Of a stretch of DNA of 14,492 nucleotides, positions 6,473-13,919 are shown piece by piece. How positions within the stretch are numbered: the stretch's first letter is position 1; each line of letters opens with the position of its first letter. The DNA lies in NCBI GenBank assembly GCA_018067325.1, contig JAGPUU010000207.1, positions 1 through 14,492 on the forward strand, written 5' to 3'. The notes under the pieces are model-generated. The model was not told where the DNA came from and searched no databases. It saw nothing but the letters and a program-made list of their open reading frames with translations. The translations under genes were made by a program, and so were the position numbers. The DNA is from Amphritea sp. (GTDB taxonomy: Bacteria > Pseudomonadota > Gammaproteobacteria > Pseudomonadales > Balneatricaceae).

Positions 6473-7149
6473 TGTTTACCGGAATTATTGAAGCGGTGGG
6501 CGTAATCGCTGCTTCTGAAGAGGTGCAGGGAGATCTGCGTCTGTATATACGTACCGGTGATTTGGACCTGTCCGATGTTAAACTGGGTGACAGTATTGCG
6601 GTTAACGGCGTTTGTCTGACCGCAGTGGCGTTGCCGGGTGATGGGTTTTGGGCTGATGTTTCCAGAGAAACCCTGGTGCATTCTCGGTTTCCAGATCTGG
6701 CACCGGGAGAGCGGGTTAATCTCGAAAAAGCGATGCAACTGACTACCCGGTTTGGTGGCCATATTGTGACGGGCCATGTCGATGGCTTGGGTGAAATTAT
6801 ATCTATTGAAGCGGATGCCCGCTCCATTCGGTATAAAATCAGTGCGCCTAAAACGATTGCCCGTTATATCGCTGGGAAAGGCTCAATTACAGTAGATGGT
6901 GTGAGTCTCACCGCAAATGCGGTAGATGGACATACTTTTGATCTGAATATTGTGCCTCATACGGCACAAGAAACTATAATAGCCAGCTATCAGACTGGTC
7001 GAAAGGTTCATCTGGAAGTTGATATTATTGCCCGTTACATGGAGCGGTTGATCAACTACACCGATGATGCTGATACTAATACAACGGAACCAGCCGGTGG
7101 GGTGAGTATGTCAACCCTCGCTGCAGCAGGTTTCCTGAACCGCCGTTAA
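6472..7149 (+). CDS. ribE: Riboflavin synthase, alpha subunit
   Basis: This enzyme dismutates two 6,7-dimethyl-8-ribityllumazine molecules into riboflavin and a pyrimidine that is recycled; it is a cytosolic homotrimer. The 225 residues start with the invariant MFTGIIE. The two homologous lumazine-binding barrels are easy to see: GDSIAVNGVCLT (39-50) in the first and GKGSITVDGVSLT (135-147) in the second, joined by FGGHIVTGHVDG (94-105). A non-conserved tail of about 30 residues (from about 196), rich in Thr and Ala, follows the second barrel and is somewhat longer than in E. coli (about 213 in total). The gene overlaps ribD by one base and is followed 23 bases later by ribBA. The gene is called ribC in some species. 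Confidence 0.97.
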   Translation: MFTGIIEAVGVIAASEEVQGDLRLYIRTGDLDLSDVKLGDSIAVNGVCLTAVALPGDGFWADVSRETLVHSRFPDLAPGERVNLEKAMQLTTRFGGHIVTGHVDGLGEIISIEADARSIRYKISAPKTIARYIAGKGSITVDGVSLTANAVDGHTFDLNIVPHTAQETIIASYQTGRKVHLEVDIIARYMERLINYTDDADTNTTEPAGGVSMSTLAAAGFLNRR

Positions 7150-7172
7150 CCGGCAACAGAGGCATAGGCTGA

Positions 7173-8291
7173 ATGAAACTGAATACCCCCCAGGAACTGA
7201 TTGAAGATATCCGTCAGGGCAAAATGGTTATCCTTATGGATGATGAAGACCGGGAAAATGAAGGTGATCTGGTTATCGCAGCTGAGATGGTAAGAGCTGA
7301 TGATATCAATTTCATGGCGACTCATGCCCGTGGTCTGATCTGCCTTACCCTGACACAAGAGCGTTGTGAACAACTGAAGTTACCTTTGATGGTGAAGAGT
7401 AATGGTGCTCAGTTCGAGACCAATTTTACGATGTCGATTGAAGCGGCCGAGGGTGTCACTACCGGTATCTCTGCAGCTGATCGAGCGCATACAGTGCGAA
7501 CGGCGGTGCGTCTGGATGCTAAGGCTGACGACATTGTCCAGCCGGGGCATATCTTCCCTCTGATGGCACAACCAGGTGGCGTTTTGAGCCGTGCAGGTCA
7601 TACGGAAGCCGGTTGTGACCTGTCTCGCTTGGCAGGCATGATTCCATCTGCAGCCATTGTTGAAATTATGAATACTGACGGCACAATGGCGCGTCGTCCG
7701 GATCTTGAAGAATTTGCTCAGAAACATGATTTGAAGATAGGTACCATCGCGGACCTGATCCATTACCGTACCACCAATGAACACACGGTGATGCGTGAAG
7801 ATGAAGGTACTTTGCCGACTGAATTTGGTGACTTTAATTTTGTCTCATATCGGGATGAAATTCAGGGCTGTGCTCACCTGGCGTTAACGCTGGGCGATAT
7901 TGATGAAAATGAACCTACGGCTGTACGGGTTCATCTGCGCACCGAAGTGCTAAGGGATGTGGTTGGTGCCGAGCAGGGCGAAGAGTTGAAGTGGACTATG
8001 CGTCGGGCGTTGAAGCGAGTGGCTGATGAGGGTAAAGGCGTTGTCTTGCTCCTGGATACCGGTGAGCGGGTTGACCTGGGAACCGCTCTGAACTCTATGC
8101 TTAAAACAGAGAAAAAGATTAGACAGCACAATATCAGTGCTTCCGGTTCCTACCTGACGGTCGGCACCGGTTCTCAGATCCTGCGGGATCTGGGTGTAGG
8201 TAAAATGCGGGTGATGAGTTCACCTATGAAGTTTAATGCGATCTCAGGTTTTGACCTGGAGATTGTCGATTACATTGCATGTGAAGAGTGA
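7173..8291 (+). CDS. ribBA: 3,4-dihydroxy-2-butanone 4-phosphate synthase with a degenerate GTP cyclohydrolase II-like domain
   Basis: The N-terminal half (residues 1 to about 202) is a complete RibB, which makes the four-carbon precursor of riboflavin from ribulose 5-phosphate. It has the acidic [10 protein letters not shown] (23-32), PGHIFPL with H126, and [13 protein letters not shown] (143-155). The C-terminal half (about 205-372) has the RibA fold outline ([10 protein letters not shown], then a GVVLLL strand) but lacks all three zinc cysteines: where RibA has SECLTGD and RCDCG this protein reads LRTEVLRD and AEQGEEL. The RQEGRGIGL loop and the catalytic Tyr/Arg region are also absent. 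The domain is therefore probably inactive as a cyclohydrolase, and a separate intact ribA lies at 13294. Similar hybrids are known from pseudomonads. AGG-type binding sites precede the ATG. A structural or regulatory role for the dead domain is inference. Confidence 0.95.
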   Translation: MKLNTPQELIEDIRQGKMVILMDDEDRENEGDLVIAAEMVRADDINFMATHARGLICLTLTQERCEQLKLPLMVKSNGAQFETNFTMSIEAAEGVTTGISAADRAHTVRTAVRLDAKADDIVQPGHIFPLMAQPGGVLSRAGHTEAGCDLSRLAGMIPSAAIVEIMNTDGTMARRPDLEEFAQKHDLKIGTIADLIHYRTTNEHTVMREDEGTLPTEFGDFNFVSYRDEIQGCAHLALTLGDIDENEPTAVRVHLRTEVLRDVVGAEQGEELKWTMRRALKRVADEGKGVVLLLDTGERVDLGTALNSMLKTEKKIRQHNISASGSYLTVGTGSQILRDLGVGKMRVMSSPMKFNAISGFDLEIVDYIACEE

Positions 8292-8296
8292 AGAAT

Positions 8297-8770
8297 ATGT
8301 CAGTTCAATATATTGAAGGTGATTTCCTGACCGGTAACGGTCAATACGCGATTGTTGTGGGCCGTTTTAACAGTTTTGTTGTTGAAAGCCTGTTGGAAGG
8401 TGCAATCGATACTTTAAAGCGTCACGGTGTGGCTGAAGAGAAGATCCGTGTTATCCGTGTGCCGGGTGCATTTGAAATTCCTCTGGCGGTTCAGAAACTG
8501 GCGTCACAGAAGAAAGATGATGCGATTATCGCGCTGGGTGCGGTTATTCGTGGTGGTACGCCGCACTTTGAGTACGTTTCAGGTGAGAGCTCTAAAGGTG
8601 TTGCCCAGGTATCTCTGGATTCTGGTATTCCAGTGGCGAACGGCATACTGACGGTTAACTCTATCGAACAGGCGATTGAACGTTCCGGCACTAAAGCAGG
8701 CAATAAAGGCGCAGAAGCTGCCCTGTCTGCACTGGAAATGGTTAGCTTATTGCGCCAACTTGAGGTTTAA
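8297..8770 (+). CDS. ribH: 6,7-dimethyl-8-ribityllumazine synthase
   Basis: RibH condenses the reduced pyrimidine from the RibA/RibD branch with the four-carbon product of RibB, the penultimate step of riboflavin synthesis; it often forms icosahedral shells. From the ATG at 8297 it has 157 residues (E. coli 156). Motifs are GRFNSF (22-27), VPGAFEIP (55-62), [16 protein letters not shown] (79-94, with catalytic H90) and [12 protein letters not shown] (131-142). An in-frame GTG at 8288 overlaps the ribBA stop and would add three residues. The ATG is preferred because GAAGAG at 8283-8288 sits 8 bases upstream and no homology supports the extension. It follows ribBA by 5 bases and precedes nusB by one. 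Confidence 0.97.
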   Translation: MSVQYIEGDFLTGNGQYAIVVGRFNSFVVESLLEGAIDTLKRHGVAEEKIRVIRVPGAFEIPLAVQKLASQKKDDAIIALGAVIRGGTPHFEYVSGESSKGVAQVSLDSGIPVANGILTVNSIEQAIERSGTKAGNKGAEAALSALEMVSLLRQLEV

Positions 8771-8771
8771 G

Positions 8772-9248
8772 ATGAGCGACACTCCTGCGCCTAAAAAGCA
8801 GAAAAAACCATCCCATACCGAGATGCGTCGTGCTGCTCGTAGTTTTGCACTACAAGCTCTGTACGAATGGCAGATGTCCGGTAATGCGGTGAATGATATT
8901 GAGCTGCAGTTCCGGATGGATAATGATATGTCCGGTACCGATCTGACGCTGTTTAATGAGCTGTTACATGGTGTTCCGGCTAACGCTTCTGATCTGGATA
9001 AGGCTTATGAGCCATTTCTTGACCGGGCATTAGATGATCTGGACCCGATTGAGCGTGCTGTTTTACGTATCGGTAGCTTTGAGCTGATTCACCGTATCGT
9101 AGTGCCCTATAAAGTGGTTATCAACGAAAGTGTTGATCTGGCGAAAATCTTTGGCGCAACTGAAAGCCATAAGTATGTGAATGGCATTCTGGATAAGTTG
9201 GCAGCCCGGGTACGTATGACTGAGATTAACGCCAAGCGCGGTAAATAA
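8772..9248 (+). CDS. nusB: Transcription antitermination factor NusB
   Basis: NusB pairs with NusE (ribosomal protein S10) on boxA RNA to promote antitermination of rRNA operons. From the ATG at 8772 the protein has 158 residues (E. coli 139); the excess is a basic N-terminal tail, TPAPKKQKKPSH. The all-helical core runs from RRAARSFALQALYEWQ (19-34) through ERAVLRIGSFEL (94-105) and VPYKVVINESVDLAKIF (111-127) to HKYVNGILDKLA (133-144). GAGG at 8762-8765 supports this start; an in-frame upstream start at 8676 lies inside ribH and is rejected. Its place between ribH and thiL is the classic gammaproteobacterial arrangement. Confidence 0.97.
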   Translation: MSDTPAPKKQKKPSHTEMRRAARSFALQALYEWQMSGNAVNDIELQFRMDNDMSGTDLTLFNELLHGVPANASDLDKAYEPFLDRALDDLDPIERAVLRIGSFELIHRIVVPYKVVINESVDLAKIFGATESHKYVNGILDKLAARVRMTEINAKRGK

Positions 9249-9255
9249 CAGCTCA

Positions 9256-10236
9256 ATGGCGGTGGATGAGTTTGAGTTAATTCGGCATTACTTCTCTGAT
9301 CTTGGGAATGATAAGTCAGGCTCTGTCCGTTTATCAGTGGGTGATGATTGTGCCATTATTGCTCCGCCTGCGGGTTATAACCTGGTGGTGTCGATCGATA
9401 CCATGGTTGAAGGGACTCACTTTCCAAAGGGGACTCCCGGCGACAAGGTCGCCTCCCGTTTGTTAGGTGCGGCGCTGAGTGATCTGGCGGCAATGGCGGC
9501 GGTACCGGCCTGTTTTACTTTGGCGCTTACTCTGCCAGAGACTGATAACGTTTGGTTGAAAGCCTTCAGCACCCGGTTGTCAGAACTGGCCAGCCAGTAT
9601 GGTGTTCGACTGGTGGGGGGGGATACCACTAAAGGCCCTCTAACCCTCAGTATTCAGGTGCACGGCTGGACCAAACCCGGTAAAGCATTGCTGCGCAGCG
9701 GTGCTCAGCCCGGTGACCGGATCTTTGTGACCGGGACTTTGGGTGACTCCAGAGGCGGACTGGAAACGATTCTGAAACATATTACCGGAGAGCAGGTGCC
9801 CTACCTGCAGAAGCGTTTCTTTAATCCCGAACCCCGCCTTGATACCGCTTTGCTTGTGTCTGACTTTGCTACCTCTGCAATCGATATATCCGATGGTTTA
9901 CTGGCCGATCTGAATCATATACTTGTGGCAAGCAGGGTGGGTGCAATGCTTCACCCGGCTGAATTGCCGGTATCTCAATCGCTTTATCGCTGGGTGGGTG
10001 AAAAACAAGCCCGGGAGTGGGCGTTGGGTGGTGGTGAAGATTTTGAACTCTGTTTTACAGTCCCACTTTTGTCTGAGCCTAAATTGGCATGGGCGCTGCG
10101 TGAACATGATGTGGCGGTAACCTGTATCGGTCAGATCACAGAAACTCCCGGTATTGTGCTGGCCGAAGAGGGGAAAGTCTGGTCGGTTGAGCCCCAGGGT
10201 TATAATCATTTTTCTGAGAAAGGCGTTAACCGATGA
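9256..10236 (+). CDS. thiL: Thiamine-monophosphate kinase
   Basis: ThiL phosphorylates thiamine monophosphate with ATP to give thiamine diphosphate, the last step of cofactor synthesis. The 326 residues match the AIR-synthase-related ThiL family. Landmarks are GDDCA (29-33), the metal-binding SIDTMVEGTHF (46-56), LSDLAAMAA (74-82), GGDTT (121-125), RSGAQPGD (147-154), SAIDISDGL (207-215) and GGGEDFEL (258-265). The ATG at 9256 lies 7 bases after nusB and has no recognisable Shine-Dalgarno, so translation is probably coupled to nusB. The GGD motif is encoded through a run of eight G (9615-9622), a possible slippage point. The stop overlaps the pgpA start by four bases (ATGA). Confidence 0.97.
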   Translation: MAVDEFELIRHYFSDLGNDKSGSVRLSVGDDCAIIAPPAGYNLVVSIDTMVEGTHFPKGTPGDKVASRLLGAALSDLAAMAAVPACFTLALTLPETDNVWLKAFSTRLSELASQYGVRLVGGDTTKGPLTLSIQVHGWTKPGKALLRSGAQPGDRIFVTGTLGDSRGGLETILKHITGEQVPYLQKRFFNPEPRLDTALLVSDFATSAIDISDGLLADLNHILVASRVGAMLHPAELPVSQSLYRWVGEKQAREWALGGGEDFELCFTVPLLSEPKLAWALREHDVAVTCIGQITETPGIVLAEEGKVWSVEPQGYNHFSEKGVNR

Positions 10237-10706
10237 ACCGAGCTCCTGCGTCTGTATGGCGTAACCCTGTACATTTTTTGGCTTTTGGCCTGGGAAGTGG
10301 TGCTGCCCCATGGGCACCGGGAACCGTCGGTACTCTGGCGGCTATACCGTTTTTTTTGCTGATGCAGCCTTTATCTCTTTTCTGGTATGGCGTCATTCTG
10401 CTGGTAACTTCTCTGATCGGTATCTATTTGTGTGGTAAAACCTCGGATGACATGGGGGTGCATGATCACGGTGGTATCGTTTGGGATGAATTTGTTGGTT
10501 ATTGGTTGACGATGTTTGCAGCGCCGCCAGGCTGGTTATGGATTATCATCGGTTTTGTATTGTTCAGAGTATTCGACATTATCAAGCCTTGGCCGATCAG
10601 CTGGGCTGATAAAAAAGTGGCGGGAGGTCTGGGAATCATGCTGGATGATATTCTGGCGGGCCTTATGGCGCTGGCTTGCTTGCAACTTCTGGCTCTGTTT
10701 TTCTAA
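10233..10706 (+). CDS. pgpA: Phosphatidylglycerophosphatase A
   Basis: PgpA is an inner-membrane phosphatase that removes the phosphate from phosphatidylglycerophosphate to give phosphatidylglycerol. The 157 residues (E. coli 172) show the family motifs GLGSGAAPWAPGTVGTLAAIP (from residue 19), HDHGGIVWDEFVGYW (77-91) and FRVFDIIKPWPI (111-122), then ADKKVAGGLGIMLDDILAG (125-143), with clustered acidic residues for the metal site. Hydrophobic stretches at about 36-67, 99-112 and 139-157 are the expected membrane segments. It overlaps thiL by four bases and is the last gene of the nrdR-rib-nusB-thiL unit. A run of eight T (10350-10357) lies in its 5' third. No strong terminator follows. Confidence 0.97.
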   Translation: MNRAPASVWRNPVHFLAFGLGSGAAPWAPGTVGTLAAIPFFLLMQPLSLFWYGVILLVTSLIGIYLCGKTSDDMGVHDHGGIVWDEFVGYWLTMFAAPPGWLWIIIGFVLFRVFDIIKPWPISWADKKVAGGLGIMLDDILAGLMALACLQLLALFF

Positions 10707-10732
10707 CCCCTTCGGCCGTCAAAAGGCTTTGT

Positions 10733-10773
10733 TTTCAGTTTAATTTCAGACACTGTTGTTATTCTGACACTGT
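10733..10773 (+). promoter_or_regulatory. Direct repeats upstream of the PepSY/two-component operon, candidate response-regulator site
   Basis: TTTCAG occurs at 10733-10738 and 10744-10749 with a 5-base spacer, an 11-base period typical of OmpR/PhoB-family operators. A larger imperfect repeat, TTC(A/T)GACACTGT, lies at 10745-10756 and 10762-10773 (11 of 12 identical, 17-base spacing). The second copy contains CTGACA (10764-10769), a 5 of 6 match to a -35 box, but no good -10 follows. Autoregulation by the regulator at 11179 is inferred. Confidence 0.4.
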
Positions 10774-10840
10774 AACCTGTTCATTTATTTGTTTAAGTGG
10801 GTTGTTTGAGTCAGTTATCTGATCTTACCCTGGAGCCTTT

Positions 10841-11164
10841 ATGAAAGTGATATTCACAACAGTTTTTTTGGCGTTTTTTAGCTTTGTAACGCCGGTATAT
10901 AGTGTCGGCTCCGGGATTAAAGCGCTGGATTATGAGGCTTGTCGGTTACTCGTTAATGAGGGAGAAATTCTCTCTATGAGTGAGCTGATGAAGCTGGTAA
11001 ATACTCTATCTGAGGGTAAGATTATAGATACACGTTTATTGCAGGATGAACAATCGTATATCTATGAGATGGAAATTGCCGGTACGGATGGGATGGTTCA
11101 AATGCTTTATGTTGATGCTCGTAGTGGAATGGTAACCGATCCGGTGAAGGTTGAAAGCGAATAA
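10841..11164 (+). CDS. Secreted PepSY-domain protein
   Basis: A 107-residue protein with an N-terminal signal peptide: a hydrophobic core at residues 4-19 and a plausible cleavage after VYS (21). The mature part is one PepSY domain (about 43-97), recognisable from the predicted helix SMSELMKLVNTLSEGKIIDTRL followed by two beta-like strands YIYEMEIAG and MVQMLYVDARSGMV. It has a single cysteine (C34) near the mature N-terminus. PepSY domains are periplasmic or extracytoplasmic and are often suggested to inhibit peptidases or act as sensor accessories. The gene stands 14 bases before a response regulator and its kinase and is most likely the first gene of that operon, so it may modulate the kinase periplasmic domain or be a target of the system; this is inference from position. 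Confidence 0.8.
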   Translation: MKVIFTTVFLAFFSFVTPVYSVGSGIKALDYEACRLLVNEGEILSMSELMKLVNTLSEGKIIDTRLLQDEQSYIYEMEIAGTDGMVQMLYVDARSGMVTDPVKVESE

Positions 11165-11178
11165 GGAGATCGTAGCAG

Positions 11179-11841
11179 ATGCGTATTTTGCTTGTAGAAG
11201 ATGATGCAGCACTGGGGCCTGAACTGAAAACAACCTTAGCGCGTAATGGCTATGCGGTTGATCTGGCGGTTAACGGTATTGATGGGCAGATCATGGGTAA
11301 AGAAGATATCTATGATCTGGTTATTCTGGATCTTGGCTTGCCTGATAAATCCGGTCTGGATGTGTTACGGCACTGGCGGGCGCAGAAGAATAATATCCCG
11401 GTATTAGTTCTGACCGCACGTAGCGCCTGGCAGGAACGGGTGGATGGTTTTGATGCCGGTGCTGATGATTATCTGCCTAAGCCTTTTCATACCGAAGAGT
11501 TATTGGTGCGTATGACGGCTCTATTGCGTCGTGCGAATCAACAGATTAGCTCACAATTAGAGGCCTCAGGTCTGACGTTAGATGAGAATACTCAGTCGGT
11601 ACTCAGAGAGGGAGAAGAAGTGGCTCTGACCGGTACAGAGTTCCGGCTGTTGCGTTATATGATGCATAATCCAGGAAGGATTCTGTCAAAGCTACAACTG
11701 GTGGAGCATATGTATGATGATTGTGCTGAAAATGACAGTAATGTTGTTGAAGCTTATATCAAAATGCTGCGCAAGAAGATCGGCCACGATATGATCACCA
11801 CCAAGCGTGGTCAGGGTTATGTTTTTGGAGCCAGTCGTTGA
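11179..11841 (+). CDS. OmpR/PhoB-family response regulator, PhoP-like
   Basis: A 220-residue DNA-binding response regulator. The receiver domain (1 to about 118) has acidic D8 and D9, phosphoacceptor D51 in ILDLGLPD, T79 in LTAR and K101 in LPKPF. The stretch LTARSAWQERVDGFDAGADDY closely resembles E. coli PhoP. The C-terminal winged helix (about 125-217) has the recognition-helix region NVVEAYIKMLRKKIG and ends with the wing motif TTKRGQGYVF. AAGGAG at 11163-11168 serves the ATG. The stop overlaps the kinase start by four bases, so the pair is translationally coupled. The family binds tandem direct repeats with about 11-base spacing; such a repeat is present upstream of the operon. The true orthology (PhoP, or another PhoP/QseB-like regulator) cannot be settled by eye. 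Confidence 0.93.
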   Translation: MRILLVEDDAALGPELKTTLARNGYAVDLAVNGIDGQIMGKEDIYDLVILDLGLPDKSGLDVLRHWRAQKNNIPVLVLTARSAWQERVDGFDAGADDYLPKPFHTEELLVRMTALLRRANQQISSQLEASGLTLDENTQSVLREGEEVALTGTEFRLLRYMMHNPGRILSKLQLVEHMYDDCAENDSNVVEAYIKMLRKKIGHDMITTKRGQGYVFGASR

Positions 11842-13184
11842 GATCGATTCAATCCCGGCTCAATGTTAATTTTATCGTCGTAACGGTGATTTTGTTCGGC
11901 CTGTTCTGGGTAGGGCAAAGCTGGTTTCTGCGGCAGATGGCCTACGAATTTGTTGCCTCCCGACTCAATAGCGATGCGTACTCTGTGCTACGTGCGGTAG
12001 AGATGGATATCGGTTCTGGCTGGCGCATCAATCTGGATAACACCTCCTCTGTCTATCAGCAGCCGATGTCCGGGCACTATTTTCAGGTCGCCGTCGATGG
12101 TAAATGGTTCTATTCACGTTCATTGTGGGATGGACAGATACCTTCGACCGGCGGTAATGATATAGGCCAGGAAAACATCAGCCTGGTCGAACAGAACAGT
12201 AAACCTACTCTGGTTTATTCGAATAAATTTATGAAGCAGGGCCGGGAAATTCAGGTGATACTAGCTGAAGATATCAGTCGTATCGATGAATCTCTCAGTC
12301 AGTTAGGCTGGTTGCTAGCCGGTTTGGGAACTGTCGGGCTGATGGTTTTGCTGGCGTTGCAGATCTTTATTATCCGTCGTGGTCTGTGTTCGCTGGTGGA
12401 TGTAAAAAAAGATATCTTACGCTTAAAGTCCGGAGATGTGCGTCAGCTTTCGTCTACCAATACCGCTGAAATTGAACCGCTGGTGACAGAAATTAACTAT
12501 CTGGTTCAAAATATGGAGCTGCGGTTACAGCGTTCACGTAATGCAGTGGGCAATCTGGCCCATGCAGCGAAAACACCTCTGACGGTGATTGATCGTCATG
12601 TGGATGTGCTTCTCGAAGAGGGGATTGAGCAGGGCCAGGGGATTCAAGAACAGTCCACTCGATTGCGAGAGATGATCGAGCGGGAGTTGACCCGGGCAAG
12701 AATTGCCGGTGCAGCTTTGCCGGGTCAGCGGATCTATATCGGTGAAGAGCTGGAAAAACTGACGCGTACTCTGAAAGCTATCTACCGAGAGAAAGCGCTG
12801 GTGTTTAAATTGGATATCAGCGCCAAAAGTTATTTTCCTGGCGAGCGTGATGATCTGGTCGAGCTGATGGGTAATCTGCTGGATAATGCCAGTAAATGGG
12901 CCGAGAGTGAGATCCGGATTAAGGCGCATATGGACGACCACTGTCTCGAACTGGTGGTGGAGGACGATGGCCCCGGTATTCCGTCAGATGCCCGTGAACG
13001 CTTGTTGAATCGAGGTGAGCGGCTTGATGAATCCACTACCGGACACGGACTGGGTATGAGTATTATTACTGAGATAGTTCGCCAGTATCAGGGTAAGCTT
13101 ATGCTGGATTCTTCTCAACGGTTGGGGGGGCTACAGGTCCAGGTGATACTGCCGCGCCGGGTTGACCTTGAGCTTCCGGACTAA
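11838..13184 (+). CDS. PhoQ-like membrane sensor histidine kinase
   Basis: A 448-residue kinase: transmembrane helix 1 (about 11-30), a periplasmic sensor of about 126 residues (31-156), transmembrane helix 2 (157-179), a HAMP linker, and a DHp domain with H242 in NLAHAAKTP, the HxxKTP form of the H-box seen in PhoQ-type kinases. The ATPase domain has the N-box NLLDN (346-350), DDGPG (376-380) and GHGLGM (402-407). All catalytic motifs are present. The start is TTG at 11838: GGAG (11827-11830) lies 7 bases upstream and later starts would cut off helix 1. It overlaps the regulator stop as TTGA. The periplasmic part lacks an obvious acidic cluster like that of E. coli PhoQ, so Mg2+ sensing cannot be assumed. 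A run of seven G (13124-13130) lies near the 3' end. Confidence 0.93.
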   Translation: MRSIQSRLNVNFIVVTVILFGLFWVGQSWFLRQMAYEFVASRLNSDAYSVLRAVEMDIGSGWRINLDNTSSVYQQPMSGHYFQVAVDGKWFYSRSLWDGQIPSTGGNDIGQENISLVEQNSKPTLVYSNKFMKQGREIQVILAEDISRIDESLSQLGWLLAGLGTVGLMVLLALQIFIIRRGLCSLVDVKKDILRLKSGDVRQLSSTNTAEIEPLVTEINYLVQNMELRLQRSRNAVGNLAHAAKTPLTVIDRHVDVLLEEGIEQGQGIQEQSTRLREMIERELTRARIAGAALPGQRIYIGEELEKLTRTLKAIYREKALVFKLDISAKSYFPGERDDLVELMGNLLDNASKWAESEIRIKAHMDDHCLELVVEDDGPGIPSDARERLLNRGERLDESTTGHGLGMSIITEIVRQYQGKLMLDSSQRLGGLQVQVILPRRVDLELPD

Positions 13185-13254
13185 AATAAACCCCTCACAT
13201 CTCAAATATTCTGCTAATGTCCCCATCTCAGGGGTATGTGAAAGGCGATATCAC

Positions 13255-13263
13255 TGCTAGAAT
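13255..13263 (+). promoter_or_regulatory. Extended -10 promoter of ribA
   Basis: TGC-TAGAAT: a 5 of 6 match to the -10 box with an extended TGn. No good -35 is present 17 bases upstream (TATGTG at 13235-13240). It predicts a leader of only about 24 bases, leaving no room for an FMN riboswitch, and separates ribA from the kinase operon. Confidence 0.5.
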
Positions 13264-13280
13264 AACCGCCTTATTTTTTG

Positions 13281-13285
13281 AAGGA
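13281..13285 (+). promoter_or_regulatory. Ribosome binding site of ribA supporting the GTG start
   Basis: AAGGA, 8 bases upstream of GTG 13294-13296. No in-frame ATG lies closer to the conserved N-terminus. Confidence 0.65.
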
Positions 13286-13293
13286 ATCCCTTA

Positions 13294-13905
13294 GTGTCCG
13301 TTAAGTACGTAGCATCATCTAAGCTGCCGACCCCCTGGGGTATTTTTACCATGGTGGGGTTTGAAGACCTGGAATCCGGAAAAGAGCATGTGGTTCTGAC
13401 TTTTGGTGAAGTGGATTCGGGTAAGCCGATTCTGGCGCGCATCCATTCAGAGTGTCTGACCGGTGATGCGCTCTTCTCGCTGCGCTGTGATTGTGGTTTC
13501 CAGTTACAGGAAGCTCTGAAGCGGATTAGCGAAGAGGGAGCCGGAGTACTGCTTTATCTGCGTCAGGAAGGTCGTGGCATTGGGCTTTTGAATAAAATTA
13601 AGGCTTATCATCTGCAGGATGGAGGCGCGGATACAGTAGAAGCTAATGAGAAATTGGGCTTTGCTGCGGATCTGCGTGATTACAGTATGTGTCAGGTGAT
13701 GCTCGAACACCTTAATATTAAGAGTGTGAACCTGATGACCAACAATCCCCGCAAGGTGAAAGCGTTAGAACAGTATGGTTTAAACGTAGCGTCACGGGTA
13801 CCCCTGCAAGTGGGTAAAAACCGTCATAATGAACACTACTTAGCGACTAAAATGGGCAAGCTCGGACATCTGATGAGCGAAGAACATTTTCAAGATGAGG
13901 ATTAA
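13294..13905 (+). CDS. ribA: GTP cyclohydrolase II
   Basis: RibA opens the imidazole ring of GTP, releasing formate and pyrophosphate, to give the pyrimidine precursor of riboflavin. The protein has 203 residues (E. coli 196). Zinc ligands C54, C65 and C67 stand in [17 protein letters not shown] at the same numbering as in E. coli. The substrate loop [16 protein letters not shown] (90-105) includes Y105, and R128 lies in [17 protein letters not shown] and [10 protein letters not shown] complete the family pattern. The start is GTG, fixed by AAGGA at 13281-13285 and by the homology beginning at residue 3. It is apart from the main rib cluster, has its own promoter, and is the only intact cyclohydrolase II in the window, complementing the degenerate domain of ribBA. 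It converges on dxs through a shared terminator. Confidence 0.98.
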   Translation: MSVKYVASSKLPTPWGIFTMVGFEDLESGKEHVVLTFGEVDSGKPILARIHSECLTGDALFSLRCDCGFQLQEALKRISEEGAGVLLYLRQEGRGIGLLNKIKAYHLQDGGADTVEANEKLGFAADLRDYSMCQVMLEHLNIKSVNLMTNNPRKVKALEQYGLNVASRVPLQVGKNRHNEHYLATKMGKLGHLMSEEHFQDED

Positions 13906-13919
13906 CCAATCCCATTCAT

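Noticed and set aside
8288..8296. GTG at 8288 as the ribH start
   Set aside because: It overlaps the ribBA stop and adds only three non-conserved residues; the ATG at 8297 has better spacing to GAAGAG.
10709..10735. Terminator after pgpA
   Set aside because: Only a 4-bp stem (CCTT/AAGG) with a 10-base loop precedes the T-rich stretch; too weak to call.
10790..10808. PhoP-box-like TGTTTA ... TGTTTG upstream of the PepSY gene
   Set aside because: The spacer is 7 bases rather than 5, and the second half is imperfect; the TTTCAG repeat is the better candidate.
12534..12941. 135-residue minus-strand open frame inside the kinase gene
   Set aside because: A shadow of the strongly supported plus-strand kinase; no domain or ribosome binding site of its own.
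13237..13254. CRP-like site (TGTGA...TCAC) upstream of ribA
   Set aside because: The spacer is 9 bases, not the 6 of a CRP site, and the right arm lacks the final A.
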